Positions 8,859-18,749 are shown, numbered from the stretch's first letter. The stretch is DNA of 64,000 nt from Halioglobus sp. (GCA_029246385.1 JAQWNG010000015.1:248001-312000); one strand, 5' to 3'. Made by a program: numbers and translations. Notes: generated by a model not told the origin, from the letters alone.

Positions 8859-10544
8859 TCATTGCTTCAACTCATTGACCGCAGCGGCCTGCAGCTGCTG
8901 TCTGGCCTGCGCGGCTGTTATATCAATCGCCAGTTTCTCATTTAGCTTAAGCAGTGTTTGCACCCCCACGACACCATCATCTACCAGCCTGTTTTGGCGC
9001 TGAAATAGTCGTACTCGCTGCTCCAACGCCCTATTAAAACGTCGACCCGCTAGAGGGTCGGGCTGCGCATCCAAACGGGCAAAAAGCTGAGCGACGACTG
9101 CGACCACAGCACTTTCATCGCCAGGCACCAGAGACTTCTCAAAACCTGCCGGTGGATGCCATAACAAACGATACCGGCCAGTCCAGTAAGGCGCTAGGTC
9201 TGCCAGCGGCAAAGACACAACAGCACCCTCCACCAGCACCCACGCCATTGGCTCATCCATGCCTAGCAGCAGCACCTCCGCCGAAAATCGCTCAGGCGTA
9301 ATCATCTCCAGTAACAGGGGACTATTAAAAACATTTAATTCATCCCAGGCCCAAACCTCTCCTTCCAGGCACGCCAGACTGATTTGCACTGCGCTACTGC
9401 AAATTTCATCTGGCGCAGAGTCAACAGCATACAGTGACAACAGCTCTGCCATTGCGACAACTGGGGCCTGCATCGCAGTTACCGCGTTTAATGGCGCTAG
9501 CGCCTCTATCACAGGTAGCCGCTCTGGCAGTGGTGTGACGATGGCGTCCGGCAAAGGCTCCTGTACCGATGTTTCAATGATCTCGGGCGCACGCTGTGTC
9601 TCCAACCAGAACGGCGTCAATAGCGCCTCACTGCCGGTGTATTTACCCAATAACCACCCGATGCTCCAAACCGCCAGCAGCAGTACCACAAAAACCCCAA
9701 GCCATCGCCACAACGGTGTGACGGCCGTCTCATCGCCCAAGACTTCCTGCGCAGCTAATTTGAACATGGCATGATTCACGCTGGATTCGCCACGGCCATA
9801 GGCGCCAAGCAGCATACGGTCACACAGGACATTGATCAGCCTAGGGATTCCCTGCGTAGCCTTATAAATATCACGCACTACAGAGGGCGGAAAAACCAAC
9901 CTTCCCGGAGTCATTCCGGCCACCTGCAATCGATGCTGTATATAAGCGCCTGTCTCATCAAGATTCAGTGCCTCCAAATTGTATCGGGCGGTGATGCGCT
10001 GATTTAGCTGCCGCAGCTCTGGTCGCGCCAACATTTGGGCAAGCTCGGGCTGGCCGATCAGGATAATCTGCAACAGTTTTTCACTATTGGTTTCGAGGTT
10101 GGTCAGCAGCCTAATCTGCTCCAGCACATCAAAATCAAGATGCTGTGCCTCGTCGATTAACAATACCGTTTTACGCCCCCTCGCGTGATTTTCAAGCAAA
10201 AATCGCTGTAAATTATCTGTCAGAGTTTTCAACGTATGCTTGTCATGATCGTATTCAATACGCAGTTCATCGCAGGCACTGGCCAACAACTCGATGGCAT
10301 TGAGAGCGGGATTGAGAATAATGGCGATGTCCGTATCTTGAGGTAACTGCTCAAGTACACAGCGATTGATTGTCGTCTTACCTGTGCCTACCTCACCGGT
10401 CAGCAAGATAAAGCCGCCGCCCGCGCCTACCCCATAAAGAAGATGCGCAAGTGCATCCCTGTGGCGAGCACTCATAAACAAATAACGGGGATTAACCGCA
10501 ATAGAGAATGGCGCTTCAGTCAACCCAAAATAGTGATAATACAT
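8859..10544 (-). CDS. gspA: General secretion pathway ATPase GspA (ExeA-like)
   Basis: The 561-residue product has an N-terminal AAA ATPase domain of the ExeA type: MYYHYFGLTEAPF at the start, Walker A GEVGTGKTT at residues 50-58, and Walker B VLLIDEAQ at about 128-135. One membrane helix follows (about 283-302). The periplasmic region ends in a peptidoglycan-binding-like domain (about 515-550, with LFQRQNRLVDDGVVG). GspA/ExeA with GspB/ExeB drives assembly of the type II secretin multimer. The other secretion genes are not in the window. Confidence 0.92.
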   Translation of the reverse strand: MYYHYFGLTEAPFSIAVNPRYLFMSARHRDALAHLLYGVGAGGGFILLTGEVGTGKTTINRCVLEQLPQDTDIAIILNPALNAIELLASACDELRIEYDHDKHTLKTLTDNLQRFLLENHARGRKTVLLIDEAQHLDFDVLEQIRLLTNLETNSEKLLQIILIGQPELAQMLARPELRQLNQRITARYNLEALNLDETGAYIQHRLQVAGMTPGRLVFPPSVVRDIYKATQGIPRLINVLCDRMLLGAYGRGESSVNHAMFKLAAQEVLGDETAVTPLWRWLGVFVVLLLAVWSIGWLLGKYTGSEALLTPFWLETQRAPEIIETSVQEPLPDAIVTPLPERLPVIEALAPLNAVTAMQAPVVAMAELLSLYAVDSAPDEICSSAVQISLACLEGEVWAWDELNVFNSPLLLEMITPERFSAEVLLLGMDEPMAWVLVEGAVVSLPLADLAPYWTGRYRLLWHPPAGFEKSLVPGDESAVVAVVAQLFARLDAQPDPLAGRRFNRALEQRVRLFQRQNRLVDDGVVGVQTLLKLNEKLAIDITAAQARQQLQAAAVNELKQ

Positions 10545-10652
10545 TCAGCCGAAAACCATCAAACCCTAGTGTTTTAACTTCTGCTATTATGCCCAAGCAA
10601 GGCCATCAATGCTACGCCACCATGATAACGGGTAACCCAAGGACACACCAAA

Positions 10653-11246
10653 ATGCGCTATCACAATCTGCTTCTCATCGTTCTATTCTCTCTGACCTCT
10701 CCAGTTATGGCAGATTCAGCCACAGCCATTTTTGCCGGCGGCTGTTTTTGGTGCATGGAATCAGACTACGAAGCGCAGCCGGGCGTTACGGCCGTTGCCT
10801 CGGGCTTTACCGGTGGCACGCTGGAAAATCCTACTTACGCTGGGAACCACCAGGGCCACTTTGAAGCGATTGAAGTGACCTATGATCCAGCTGTCGTTAG
10901 TTACTCGGAGCTTCTCGAGATATTCTGGCAGAATATCGACCCGTTCGACAATCAGGGACAATTTTGCGATAAGGGTCCCAGCTATCGGAGCGCGATTTTT
11001 CCGGGCAGCCAGTCGGAATTAGCCCTCGCAGAGCGCTCAAAACTTGACGTTGCAATGCGCTTCGATGGGCAGGAGATCTATACCGAAATCCGCAATCGAA
11101 GCAAATTTTGGCCCGTGGAAGACTATCACCAGAATTATTACCTGAAAAATCCCGTACGCTATAAATACTACCGTTGGAACTGCGGCCGAGACCAGAGACT
11201 CGAACAAATCTGGGGCAACAATACGTCCACAGAAATCAAAAACTGA
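10653..11246 (+). CDS. msrA: Peptide-methionine (S)-S-oxide reductase MsrA, exported form
   Basis: This 197-residue enzyme carries the MsrA signature GGCFWCME with the catalytic Cys31, plus conserved YDP and QGQFCDKGPSYRSAIF segments. It reduces methionine-S-sulfoxide in proteins using thioredoxin-type donors. Residues 1-20 form a signal peptide ending SPVMA, so this copy is probably periplasmic and protects envelope proteins. An AAGGA ribosome-binding site lies about ten bases upstream. It is a monocistronic gene. Confidence 0.93.
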   Translation: MRYHNLLLIVLFSLTSPVMADSATAIFAGGCFWCMESDYEAQPGVTAVASGFTGGTLENPTYAGNHQGHFEAIEVTYDPAVVSYSELLEIFWQNIDPFDNQGQFCDKGPSYRSAIFPGSQSELALAERSKLDVAMRFDGQEIYTEIRNRSKFWPVEDYHQNYYLKNPVRYKYYRWNCGRDQRLEQIWGNNTSTEIKN

Positions 11247-11326
11247 TAACGAATTAGCGGCTGTGAACGCGAACTCATCCGGACGCAACGTTATTTGCGC
11301 GCTGACGCATGCGCCCTCATCCGAGA

Positions 11327-11872
11327 TTAGGTATCTTCAGTCCCCGCTATTAAAGCAATGGCCTCGTCACACCAGGCCATAAACTGCTGCCCCTGCCCAA
11401 GTCCGCGCGAAAGCGCCAGATACGCCCCTTTGCTGCGGGTTGGCAGCGACTGTGGTTCACTATAATATCGAACACGAATTTTTTCATAGACGTACAACAT
11501 ACGCATCATTTCTTGTCTACGCTCGCCAATCTCAGTCGCCAGATGCGCGGCATTTTCAACGCTAAGGTTGTATAACTTTATCACCAGTTCATCCTTGGCT
11601 GACTGCGTTTTGGTGGTGGTATACACCCACTCAGCTAACGCATCCCGCCCTGCCTTGGTAATACCATAGACAATTTTATTGGGCTTACCGCTTTGATGCA
11701 CTTCCCGTTTATTGAGCCACGCCTTGTCGGCCAGTTTATGCAACTCTTGGTAGATTTGTTGGTGTGATGCATGCCAGAAAAAGCCAAGCGAACTTTCGAA
11801 ATCTCTGGCCAGTTCAATCCCCGATAGGTCATCATCGATCAAAGCGGTCATTATTGCGTGTGCAAGCGCCAT
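11327..11872 (-). CDS. PadR family transcriptional regulator
   Basis: This 181-residue regulator has an N-terminal winged helix of the PadR type (LSGIELARDFESSLGFFW, then HQQIYQELHKL and YGITKAGRDAL). Its C-terminal half is a helical dimerisation domain like Vir_act_alpha_C. PadR proteins usually repress a nearby gene in response to phenolics or drugs. The nearest candidates are the convergent msrA and the downstream-facing luciferase-like gene, and the link to either is only positional. No operator was identified. Confidence 0.85.
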   Translation of the reverse strand: MALAHAIMTALIDDDLSGIELARDFESSLGFFWHASHQQIYQELHKLADKAWLNKREVHQSGKPNKIVYGITKAGRDALAEWVYTTTKTQSAKDELVIKLYNLSVENAAHLATEIGERRQEMMRMLYVYEKIRVRYYSEPQSLPTRSKGAYLALSRGLGQGQQFMAWCDEAIALIAGTEDT

Positions 11873-12152
11873 GCGTTCAGTTCCTGTACCGCTGTTATTA
11901 TTATGGCATAGCTACGAGCAGATTTAGACGCTCGCCAGCCACTTCTTAAATCTAGGAAAGTCTAGCATGAATCGACATTCAAGCCATCTCAATGTCACAG
12001 ACAACGTCCGCTGTTACCCTGCAACGCGCGAGCGGAATTCCTTTCCTCGCTGCTAAGCAGGGTGAGGCAGACGCGCATACGTCGTTTGTTCTGCAGCATT
12101 GGGACCTAAAGCGCAATACCACCGAGTCACAGCGGTGAACATAGGGTCATAA

Positions 12153-13010
12153 TCAAAGCTGCGGAATAATTTTAGAGAACTGCTCAATCATCGGCATCAC
12201 AATTTCCGGCTTACCCCAATTCTCCATACCGACACCGATATTGCAGCGATCAACCCCCATATCTCGATAAGATTTTAGCAAATCAGCGGTAACCGGCGCC
12301 ATCACCACCAACGTAATCTCAACGCTGTCAGGGTTGCGCCCATTGTCCTTCACGTTCTGCCGAAATGCCTTTATATCCTGCTCAATATCCTGCATCGCCA
12401 CATCGACCGGCATCCAACCATCTGCCCACTCGGCCGCATGCTTTATTCCTAATGGACCCATTGCACCAAAAATCACAGGCGGCCCGCCTGGGCGTGTTGC
12501 CTTGGGGTCAAACCACACCGCGTCAAAATCGATTAACTTGCCGTGAAATTCCGGCTCTTTATCCGTTAGTAGGGCACGCTGCGCGAGTACCGTTTCCTTC
12601 AGCCCAAGATAGCGGCGACCGAACGGCAAGCTGGTTGTGTTTTCAAACTCTTCCTTGTTCCAGCCTACACCACACCCAATAATCATCCGGCCATTGGACA
12701 ATCTGTCCAGCGTGGCAATCGTTTTTGTTTGGGAAAATAGCTCTCTTTCCATCAGAAGCGCAATCCCGGTACCCAATTTGAGCCGGGTGGTGACTGAGGC
12801 AGCAGCCATCAGTGAAACATAAGGGTCCATCATGTTTTTATAGGGGTCAGGCATTTCCCCGCCGGGTGGGTACGGCGTCAACCGTGAAACAGGAATGTGA
12901 CTGTGCTCACCATACCACAAGGATTCAAACCCAGCCTCTTCCAAGGTTTTAGCCAAAATGTTAGGAGCGGGATCATCCACCGTATTCATCGAACTGAATC
13001 CTAAATGCAT
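12153..13010 (-). CDS. LLM-class (luciferase-like) flavin or F420 oxidoreductase
   Basis: This 285-residue TIM-barrel protein of the bacterial luciferase-like superfamily shows MHLGFSSMNTVD at the start, GVGWNKEEF, RLKLGTGI and GPLGIKHAAEWADGWMP. These are typical of the subgroup annotated as F420-dependent oxidoreductases in actinobacteria. Similar genes are frequent in marine proteobacteria, where FMN or F420 may be used, and cofactor and substrate cannot be read from the sequence. It follows the DAHP synthase gene by 14 bases on the same strand, so co-transcription is plausible although no pathway link is evident. Confidence 0.8.
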   Translation of the reverse strand: MHLGFSSMNTVDDPAPNILAKTLEEAGFESLWYGEHSHIPVSRLTPYPPGGEMPDPYKNMMDPYVSLMAAASVTTRLKLGTGIALLMERELFSQTKTIATLDRLSNGRMIIGCGVGWNKEEFENTTSLPFGRRYLGLKETVLAQRALLTDKEPEFHGKLIDFDAVWFDPKATRPGGPPVIFGAMGPLGIKHAAEWADGWMPVDVAMQDIEQDIKAFRQNVKDNGRNPDSVEITLVVMAPVTADLLKSYRDMGVDRCNIGVGMENWGKPEIVMPMIEQFSKIIPQL

Positions 13011-13024
13011 GCGTTTTACCTCGC

Positions 13025-14098
13025 TTAATTTTTCTGGGTCTTCTCGACAGAGCGCCTTAGACGAACGGCTGCCGCCAACTCCTGCAACAGGGGCAAGGTG
13101 TCATCCCAACTCATGCAGGGATCAGTAATACTTTGTCCGAATACCAATGGCTTACCCTCGACGACATCCTGGCGACCCTCCACCAAATTACTCTCGAGCA
13201 TTAGGCCGAAAATACTACGATTGCCGCGACCCACTTGGGTAGCGATATCCCTGGTGACATCGATTTGACGCGCAGGAACCTTGCGGCTATTCGCATGACT
13301 GGCATCAATCATAATGTGCGCAGGCAAGCCTGCCTTGACCAGCATCGCCTCTGCATCTTGCACCGAAAACATATCATAATTGGGGTGCTTCCCTCCACGC
13401 AGAATAATATGGCAATCCTCATTCCCTGTGGTCTCAAATATAGCCGAATGACCCTGCTTTGTGACCGACAAAAAATGATGCGGCTGAGAGGCCGACCTTA
13501 TGGCATCCACGGCCACTTGAATATCCCCATCCGTGGCATTTTTAAAACCCACGGGACAGGATAAGCCGGACGTCAGCTCTCGATGCGTTTGACTTTCGGT
13601 GGTGCGTGCGCCAATAGCGCCCCAAGATACTAAGTCGGCTGAGTACTGCGGACTGATTAAATCGAGATATTCAGTGCCGCTTGGCAGGCCCATATCCGCG
13701 AGATCCGACAGTAGCTTTCGGGCTAGATGCAAACCCTTGTTAATTTGGAAACTGTTGTTTAGATCAGGGTCGTTAATCAGCCCCTTCCACCCAACGGTGG
13801 TGCGCGGCTTTTCAAAATAGACTCGCATAACGATAAATAAATCATCCGTCAATTCCTCAGCGGCACGGCGCAGCAGCGCGGCATACTCTAAGGCGGCTTC
13901 AGGGTCATGTATCGAACAGGGGCCGGCGATCACCAATAATCGATCATCTTCATCATTGAGAATACGATGAATCGCTTGGCGGGCCTGAGCGACAGTCACC
14001 TCCCCCTGCTCGCTTACGCCTATATCTTTCACCAATTGTTCAGGCGATATCAGTTCGGTGACCTGCTGGATTCGAAGATCGTCGGTTGCTGCTGTCAT
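13025..14098 (-). CDS. 3-deoxy-7-phosphoheptulonate synthase (DAHP synthase, class I)
   Basis: The 357-residue enzyme matches the AroF/AroG/AroH family: LLVIAGPCSIHDPEAALEYA, RVYFEKPRTTVGWKGLINDP, GARTTESQTHRELTSGLSCPVGFKN (shown here as separate adjoining motifs), and IMIDASHANS with metal-binding residues. It condenses phosphoenolpyruvate and erythrose 4-phosphate, the first step of the shikimate pathway, in the cytosol. Which aromatic amino acid inhibits it cannot be judged safely, so I give no isozyme letter. The length is normal. It is the first gene before the luciferase-like gene. Confidence 0.93.
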   Translation of the reverse strand: MTAATDDLRIQQVTELISPEQLVKDIGVSEQGEVTVAQARQAIHRILNDEDDRLLVIAGPCSIHDPEAALEYAALLRRAAEELTDDLFIVMRVYFEKPRTTVGWKGLINDPDLNNSFQINKGLHLARKLLSDLADMGLPSGTEYLDLISPQYSADLVSWGAIGARTTESQTHRELTSGLSCPVGFKNATDGDIQVAVDAIRSASQPHHFLSVTKQGHSAIFETTGNEDCHIILRGGKHPNYDMFSVQDAEAMLVKAGLPAHIMIDASHANSRKVPARQIDVTRDIATQVGRGNRSIFGLMLESNLVEGRQDVVEGKPLVFGQSITDPCMSWDDTLPLLQELAAAVRLRRSVEKTQKN

Positions 14099-14319
14099 GC
14101 GTTATTCCATGTTGTTGTCATTGCTTAATAAACTCCTCGGTACCTACCAGGGGTGGGTAATATAGCACAGGCACACAGCAGAATGAGGCCGTCCATTGCA
14201 ACATATCGGCTGTAAGAGCTCGAGTTATGGCCGTCCATCACCACTTCGTCAGGCCAAGAACTGCGGACTCTAAATGCAGATACCGGCACTAAACGCCTTA
14301 TCGAGATCGCAACCATTCA

Positions 14320-14817
14320 CTACTCCACTTCTAGACGCCACCAAGTATCAAGCATCGTGCCCACCGTGTTTGGCTTGACTAAATGGGCCCCGTACCATGT
14401 GTGTAAACAGCGTACGCGAGTAAAATCTGCGATTCCTCCAACGCCCCTTTCTACCAGCGCCTGACCAAAACCCAGTGAGTCCAGCCGCTGTCGAATTGCC
14501 GGACGCATGAACGAGTCACGCAGAGCGATATAGGCCTCATGATCGTGACGCATACCGCGTTGCAGGTTAGACTCTAAATCCACACGCTGCTGGAATTGTT
14601 TGATTAGGCCTCCAGCTTCCAATTGATCTATGCGGTAGCACAACACAGGGTCTACCAGCCAAAATAATGTAGGAAACGGCTTATCCTCCACAAGGGACGC
14701 GACTCTGATGACTACAGGCTCGCCAGCCGGTCCCGCCACGGCAATATCTTCCAGACCGCGCGGTGCTCTCCCGAGCAGAACGGCGACCTGATTCACGATG
14801 CTAGGAGCAAGGGTCAT
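14320..14817 (-). CDS. DUF501 family protein
   Basis: This 165-residue protein shows the DUF501 pattern: a LLGRAPRG segment near the start, FPTLFWLVDPVLCYRIDQLEAGG in the middle (two adjoining motifs, FPTLFWL and VDPVLCYRI), and GVGGIADFTRVRCLHTWYGAHLV near the end, which contains the conserved R-x-x-CLH. The function of DUF501 is unknown. It is cytosolic, with no signal or membrane segments. It is a single gene, divergent from metY and separated from it by about 370 bases. Confidence 0.75.
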   Translation of the reverse strand: MTLAPSIVNQVAVLLGRAPRGLEDIAVAGPAGEPVVIRVASLVEDKPFPTLFWLVDPVLCYRIDQLEAGGLIKQFQQRVDLESNLQRGMRHDHEAYIALRDSFMRPAIRQRLDSLGFGQALVERGVGGIADFTRVRCLHTWYGAHLVKPNTVGTMLDTWWRLEVE

Positions 14818-15186
14818 CGACTGATACTATGTTGTGGGCAGAACCCTAGTGTACTCAAACCTAGCAACTTTGGCACTTCTTGGCGCGCCCCCGCGCTTCT
14901 GGGTAGAGACGATACTTCAATTCCGCCATTACTTCACAGAGACTTCGGAATAGAATGCAATCCGCTATACTCGGGATTGTGCAGCTAGTAATACGCGCCC
15001 AGTCGCTCCGAAAGTCATTATCTAATTGGCCCTGTAAGGCGACCACGATACTATCCCCGCCTCAATACTATTATACTGTTTCTGAATTATGTGACCCAAT
15101 AATCATCTTGCTCTTGCCAGATGCAATACCTTTGCTAAGATCAGTCCTCTAAGAATGTTCACCCTGGAGTCACAAAGGATATGACC
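14818..15186. other. Intergenic region between the DUF501 gene and metY
   Basis: I see no convincing gene here. Two TATACT hexamers (14966 and 15072) could be -10 boxes on the plus strand, but neither has a recognisable -35 at 17 bases. No SAM riboswitch consensus was recognised by eye. A 61-codon minus-strand frame is judged non-coding. Confidence 0.5.
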
Positions 15187-16461
15187 ATGAAACCAGAAAC
15201 TATTGCTCTCCACGCCGGCTATACGGGCGACCCCACAACGAATGCTGCTACCACACCCATTTACCAAACAACATCGTTCACCTTTAACGATAGTCAGCAC
15301 GGTGCCGACCTATTCAACCTGGCGGTGCCGGGGAACATTTATAGTCGCATTATGAACCCCACAAATGCAGTTTTGGAACAGCGTTTAGCTGAACTGGAAG
15401 GGGGCGTTGGTGCTCTGGCTGTAGCATCGGGGATGGCGGCAATTCGCTATTCTATTGAGGCGATCGCCGAGGTCGGCAGCAATATTGTCAGCACCTCTCA
15501 ACTTTATGGTGGCACCTACAATCTGTTTGCTCATACTTTTCCAAGACAGGGTATAGAAACGCGGTTTGCTAAAGCGGATGACTTTGACAAAGTCGCTGCA
15601 CTGATTGACGAAAATACCAAGGCGCTATTTTGCGAATCCATAGGCAACCCAGCGGGTAATATTGTCGACATTCAACGCTGGGCCGATATCGCTCATGCAG
15701 CAGGCGTCCCATTAATTGTAGACAACACAGTGGCGACACCCATACTATGCCGCGTATTCGACTATGGCGCTGATATCGCGGTGCATTCATTAACAAAATA
15801 TATCGGCGGCCACGGAACTACCATCGGCGGTGCCATCGTCGATTCAGGAAATTTCGACTGGGCTGTCCATAATGACCGCTTCCCTATAATGAACAACCCT
15901 GATCCGTCCTATCACGGCGTCGTTTACACTGAAGCCATGGGCGAGGCTGCCTATATTGGTCGCTGCCGAGTCGTGCCGTTGCGCAATACTGGTGCTGCTC
16001 TATCCCCGCAGAGCGCTTTTCAGATTATGCAGGGCCTCGAGACCCTGAGCCTGCGCATGGAAAGGCACTGCGAGAATGCAGAAAAGGTCGCACAACACTT
16101 GCAGCAGCATCCGCAAGTGAGTTGGGTAAACTATGCCGGCCTTGCCGATAGCCCCTATCGCGAAAACAGCAAGAAATTTTGCAATGGTAAAGCGGCAGGC
16201 ATCCTCAGTTTTGGCATCAAGGGAGGCACGGCAGCTGGAACCCGCTTTATCGATGCCCTGCAATTGATTCTGCGACTGGTAAACATTGGTGATGCTAAGT
16301 CCCTGGCCTGTCATCCAGCCAGCACCACCCACCGACAGCTAAACGTCGAGGAACTGGCTTCGGCAGGCGTCAGCGACGACATGGTCAGGTTGTCAATTGG
16401 CATCGAGCATATCGACGACATTATGGCGGATATCGATCAGGCGTTGCTGGCGGCCAAGTAA
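15187..16461 (+). CDS. metY: O-acetylhomoserine (thiol)-lyase
   Basis: This PLP enzyme of the Cys/Met metabolism family makes homocysteine from O-acetylhomoserine and sulfide. It shows TIALHAGY, TTPIYQTTSF, YSRIMNPTN, LEGGVGALAVASGMAA and the PLP-lysine motif HSLTKYIGGHGT (Lys204). The 424-residue length fits MetY/MetZ. Two ATGs are possible. The AGGA ribosome-binding site at 15176-15179 sits only one base from ATG 15181 but seven from ATG 15187, so I chose the latter. It is monocistronic. The closely related O-succinylhomoserine sulfhydrylase cannot be fully excluded, though the longer form and motif set favour MetY. Confidence 0.9.
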   Translation: MKPETIALHAGYTGDPTTNAATTPIYQTTSFTFNDSQHGADLFNLAVPGNIYSRIMNPTNAVLEQRLAELEGGVGALAVASGMAAIRYSIEAIAEVGSNIVSTSQLYGGTYNLFAHTFPRQGIETRFAKADDFDKVAALIDENTKALFCESIGNPAGNIVDIQRWADIAHAAGVPLIVDNTVATPILCRVFDYGADIAVHSLTKYIGGHGTTIGGAIVDSGNFDWAVHNDRFPIMNNPDPSYHGVVYTEAMGEAAYIGRCRVVPLRNTGAALSPQSAFQIMQGLETLSLRMERHCENAEKVAQHLQQHPQVSWVNYAGLADSPYRENSKKFCNGKAAGILSFGIKGGTAAGTRFIDALQLILRLVNIGDAKSLACHPASTTHRQLNVEELASAGVSDDMVRLSIGIEHIDDIMADIDQALLAAK

Positions 16462-16480
16462 CCGTGCTGGCAACGACGCA

Positions 16481-16999
16481 CTATACGGTTCGCTTCAATA
16501 GTGTTGGAATGTCTGACAGAGATACGGTCTGCGTCGAGTAGTTAAGGTCGCATAGCGCTGGGCCCAACTGCGGACTAACCTCCTCAGGGCGGAGGGGGTC
16601 ACCACATTCACTGCAGGTGAGCACAGCAGTGATCTTGTGACCACACTTTTGGTGCACGTATTCCAAGGGTGCACCTTCGCCTCCATCCATCCATTCGTCG
16701 CCCCAACGAGACAAACTCATTAATACAGGGTACAGGCCAAGACCTTTGCGAGTCAGGCGGTACTCGTACCGCAGCGGGCGATCTTGGTAGGGCACTTTAA
16801 CGAGAACACCCTGCGCCACCATTTTTCCAAGCCTCTCTGAGAGGCGATGACGCGTAATGCCCAGATTATTCTGAAATTGATCGAAGCGCCGGATACCAAG
16901 AAACGCATCGCGTAAAATCAACATAGTCCACCGCTCGCCTACGACGGACAACGCCCGTGCCACGGAGCACACCTGTTTATCAATATCATCCCAACGCAT
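16481..16999 (-). CDS. HxlR family transcriptional regulator
   Basis: The product is 172 residues from an ATG preceded by GGAGGG at eight bases. A longer frame to 17116 would overlap the isocitrate lyase terminator and is rejected. The N-terminal winged helix matches HxlR regulators: CSVARALSVVGERWTMLILRDAF read as CSVARAL and GERWTMLILRD, FDQFQNNLGITRHRLSERL, and YEYRLTRKGLGLYPVL. The C-terminal extension has four Cys (CGHK, CSECG and a late CDL) that resemble a small zinc ribbon. HxlR regulators often respond to aldehydes or redox signals. The target is not evident. Confidence 0.87.
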   Translation of the reverse strand: MRWDDIDKQVCSVARALSVVGERWTMLILRDAFLGIRRFDQFQNNLGITRHRLSERLGKMVAQGVLVKVPYQDRPLRYEYRLTRKGLGLYPVLMSLSRWGDEWMDGGEGAPLEYVHQKCGHKITAVLTCSECGDPLRPEEVSPQLGPALCDLNYSTQTVSLSDIPTLLKRTV

Positions 17000-17087
17000 A
17001 AGCCATTCCCTCCCCGCGCCATCGACCAAAGCGTTACAGGCAAACGGTATCATATTCACCTGCCGGAGAAACCCTAGAATACGAAGC

Positions 17088-17113
17088 AAAAAAAAAGCGA
17101 GGATAAACCTCGC
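17088..17113 (-). terminator. Rho-independent terminator of aceA
   Basis: On the minus strand a perfect 6-bp stem GCGAGG/CCTCGC with a 5-base loop is followed at once by nine T residues. It lies about 45 bases after the aceA stop, and this is the clearest terminator in the window. Confidence 0.85.
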
Positions 17114-17156
17114 CACAAATAGCTTCGTTAAAAAGCCGACCTAAAGCGATTACTCA

Positions 17157-18749
17157 CTAAAATTGATTCATGGTGTTGTCTTTACCACCGGCCTTCAAAG
17201 CCGCTTCACCCGCAAAGTATTCTTTGTGGTCGTCGCCCAGATCAGAGCCCGCCATATTTTGATGTTTTACACAGGCGATCCCTTGGCGAATTTCCTTACG
17301 TTGGACGCCCTTGACGTAACCCAGCATACCTTGCTCACCAAAGTATTCCTTGGCTAAATTGTCTGTGGACAGCGCCGCAGTGTGGTAAGTGGGCAGTGTG
17401 ATGAGGTGGTGGAAGATACCTGCCTCACGAGCAGAATCTGCCTGGAAGGTACGAATTTTTTCGTCTGCTTCAGCGGCCAACTCAGTTTCATCATAATCGA
17501 CACTCATCAGCGCATCACGATTGTAGGCTGAAACATCTTTACCCGCGCTGCTCCACGCATCAAAGATTTGCTGACGGAAGTTCAACGTCCAGTTAAACGA
17601 CGGCGAATTGTTATAGACCAGCTTAGCGTTAGGAACAACTTCTCGAATCCGCTTAACCATGCCGCCTATCTGACCAATATGCGGCTTCTCGGTTTCAATC
17701 CACAAAAGGTCTGCACCGTGCTGTAACGAAGTTATGCTGTCTAAGACGCAGCGATCTTCACCAGTACCTGGGCGGAACTGGTATAGATTGGACGGCAAAC
17801 GTTTAGGTCGCATCAGCTTATCGTGGTGCTTGATTATCACGTCACCATGACTCATGGCCGCAACATCCAGCTCTTCCATGTCAAGGAAGCTGTTGTACTG
17901 ATCACCGAGATCACCCGGCGTGTGGGTCACAGCAATTTGCTTGGTGAGACCTGCACCCAAGGAATCAGTGCGGGCAACAATCACGCCGTCATCAACACCC
18001 AGTTCAAGAAAGGCATAACGCACAGCGCGTATTTTAGCTAAAAAATCTTCATGAGGAACGGTGACTTTACCGTCCTGGTGACCACACTGTTTTTCATCGG
18101 ACACCTGATTCTCAATCTGAATAGCGCAAGCGCCTGCCTCTATCATTTGCCGCGCCAGCAGGTAGGTTGCTTCGGCATTACCGAAACCTGCGTCTATGTC
18201 TGCGATAATAGGCACAACGTGTGTCTGAAAGTCATCAATCTTCTTTTGCACAACTTTCTCTGCGGCCTGATCACCGGCTACACGCGCCGCATCCAACGCC
18301 CGAAAGAGACCACCAAGTTCTCGAGCATCGGCTTGGCGCAGAAAGGTATACAGCTCTTCAATTAGCGCAGACACTGACGTTTTCTCATGCATGGATTGGT
18401 CAGGAAGCGGACCGAACTCAGAGCGCAGCGCAGCAATCATCCAGCCAGATAGGTATAAATAGCGCTTGCTGGTGTCGTCAAAGTGTTTCTTGATGGCGAT
18501 CAACTTCTGTTGCCCGATAAAGCCATGCCAGCAACCCAAAGACTGGGTGTATTGGCTAGTATCAGCATCGTACTCGTCCATATCCTGACGCATAATGGAT
18601 GCGGTATACTTGGCGATATCCAACCCAGTCTTAAAGCGGTTCTGCAGACGCATGCGCGCTGCTGATTCAGAGCTGATGTGATCCCAAGCACTGCCGTTCT
18701 TTTCACGCAGTTGATCCAATTCAGCGATATCAGTTTGAAATGTAGACAT
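17157..18749 (-). CDS. aceA: Isocitrate lyase
   Basis: The 530-residue enzyme is the long form found in Pseudomonas and related bacteria. The catalytic motif is KQCGHQDGK with Cys222. Other motifs are IADIDAGFGN, QIENQVSDEK, IVARTDSLGA and NSPSFNWT. It cleaves isocitrate to glyoxylate and succinate, the first step of the glyoxylate bypass during growth on acetate or fatty acids. The ATG at 18749 has an AGAGGTG ribosome-binding site seven bases upstream. A frame extending 37 codons further has no such support and is not family-like. No malate synthase gene is adjacent. The upstream region has repeats that may be operators. Confidence 0.96.
   Translation of the reverse strand: MSTFQTDIAELDQLREKNGSAWDHISSESAARMRLQNRFKTGLDIAKYTASIMRQDMDEYDADTSQYTQSLGCWHGFIGQQKLIAIKKHFDDTSKRYLYLSGWMIAALRSEFGPLPDQSMHEKTSVSALIEELYTFLRQADARELGGLFRALDAARVAGDQAAEKVVQKKIDDFQTHVVPIIADIDAGFGNAEATYLLARQMIEAGACAIQIENQVSDEKQCGHQDGKVTVPHEDFLAKIRAVRYAFLELGVDDGVIVARTDSLGAGLTKQIAVTHTPGDLGDQYNSFLDMEELDVAAMSHGDVIIKHHDKLMRPKRLPSNLYQFRPGTGEDRCVLDSITSLQHGADLLWIETEKPHIGQIGGMVKRIREVVPNAKLVYNNSPSFNWTLNFRQQIFDAWSSAGKDVSAYNRDALMSVDYDETELAAEADEKIRTFQADSAREAGIFHHLITLPTYHTAALSTDNLAKEYFGEQGMLGYVKGVQRKEIRQGIACVKHQNMAGSDLGDDHKEYFAGEAALKAGGKDNTMNQF

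Noticed and set aside
14125-14316. 63-codon minus-strand frame after the DUF501 gene
   Set aside because: It starts just past the DUF501 stop but has no ribosome-binding site and odd composition; probably non-coding.
14861-15046. 61-codon minus-strand frame upstream of metY
   Set aside because: No ribosome-binding site or family pattern; the stretch is more likely the metY promoter region.
17000-17116. Longer N-terminus of the HxlR regulator
   Set aside because: The extension crosses the aceA terminator, is hydrophobic and unlike the family, while a good ribosome-binding site precedes ATG 16999.
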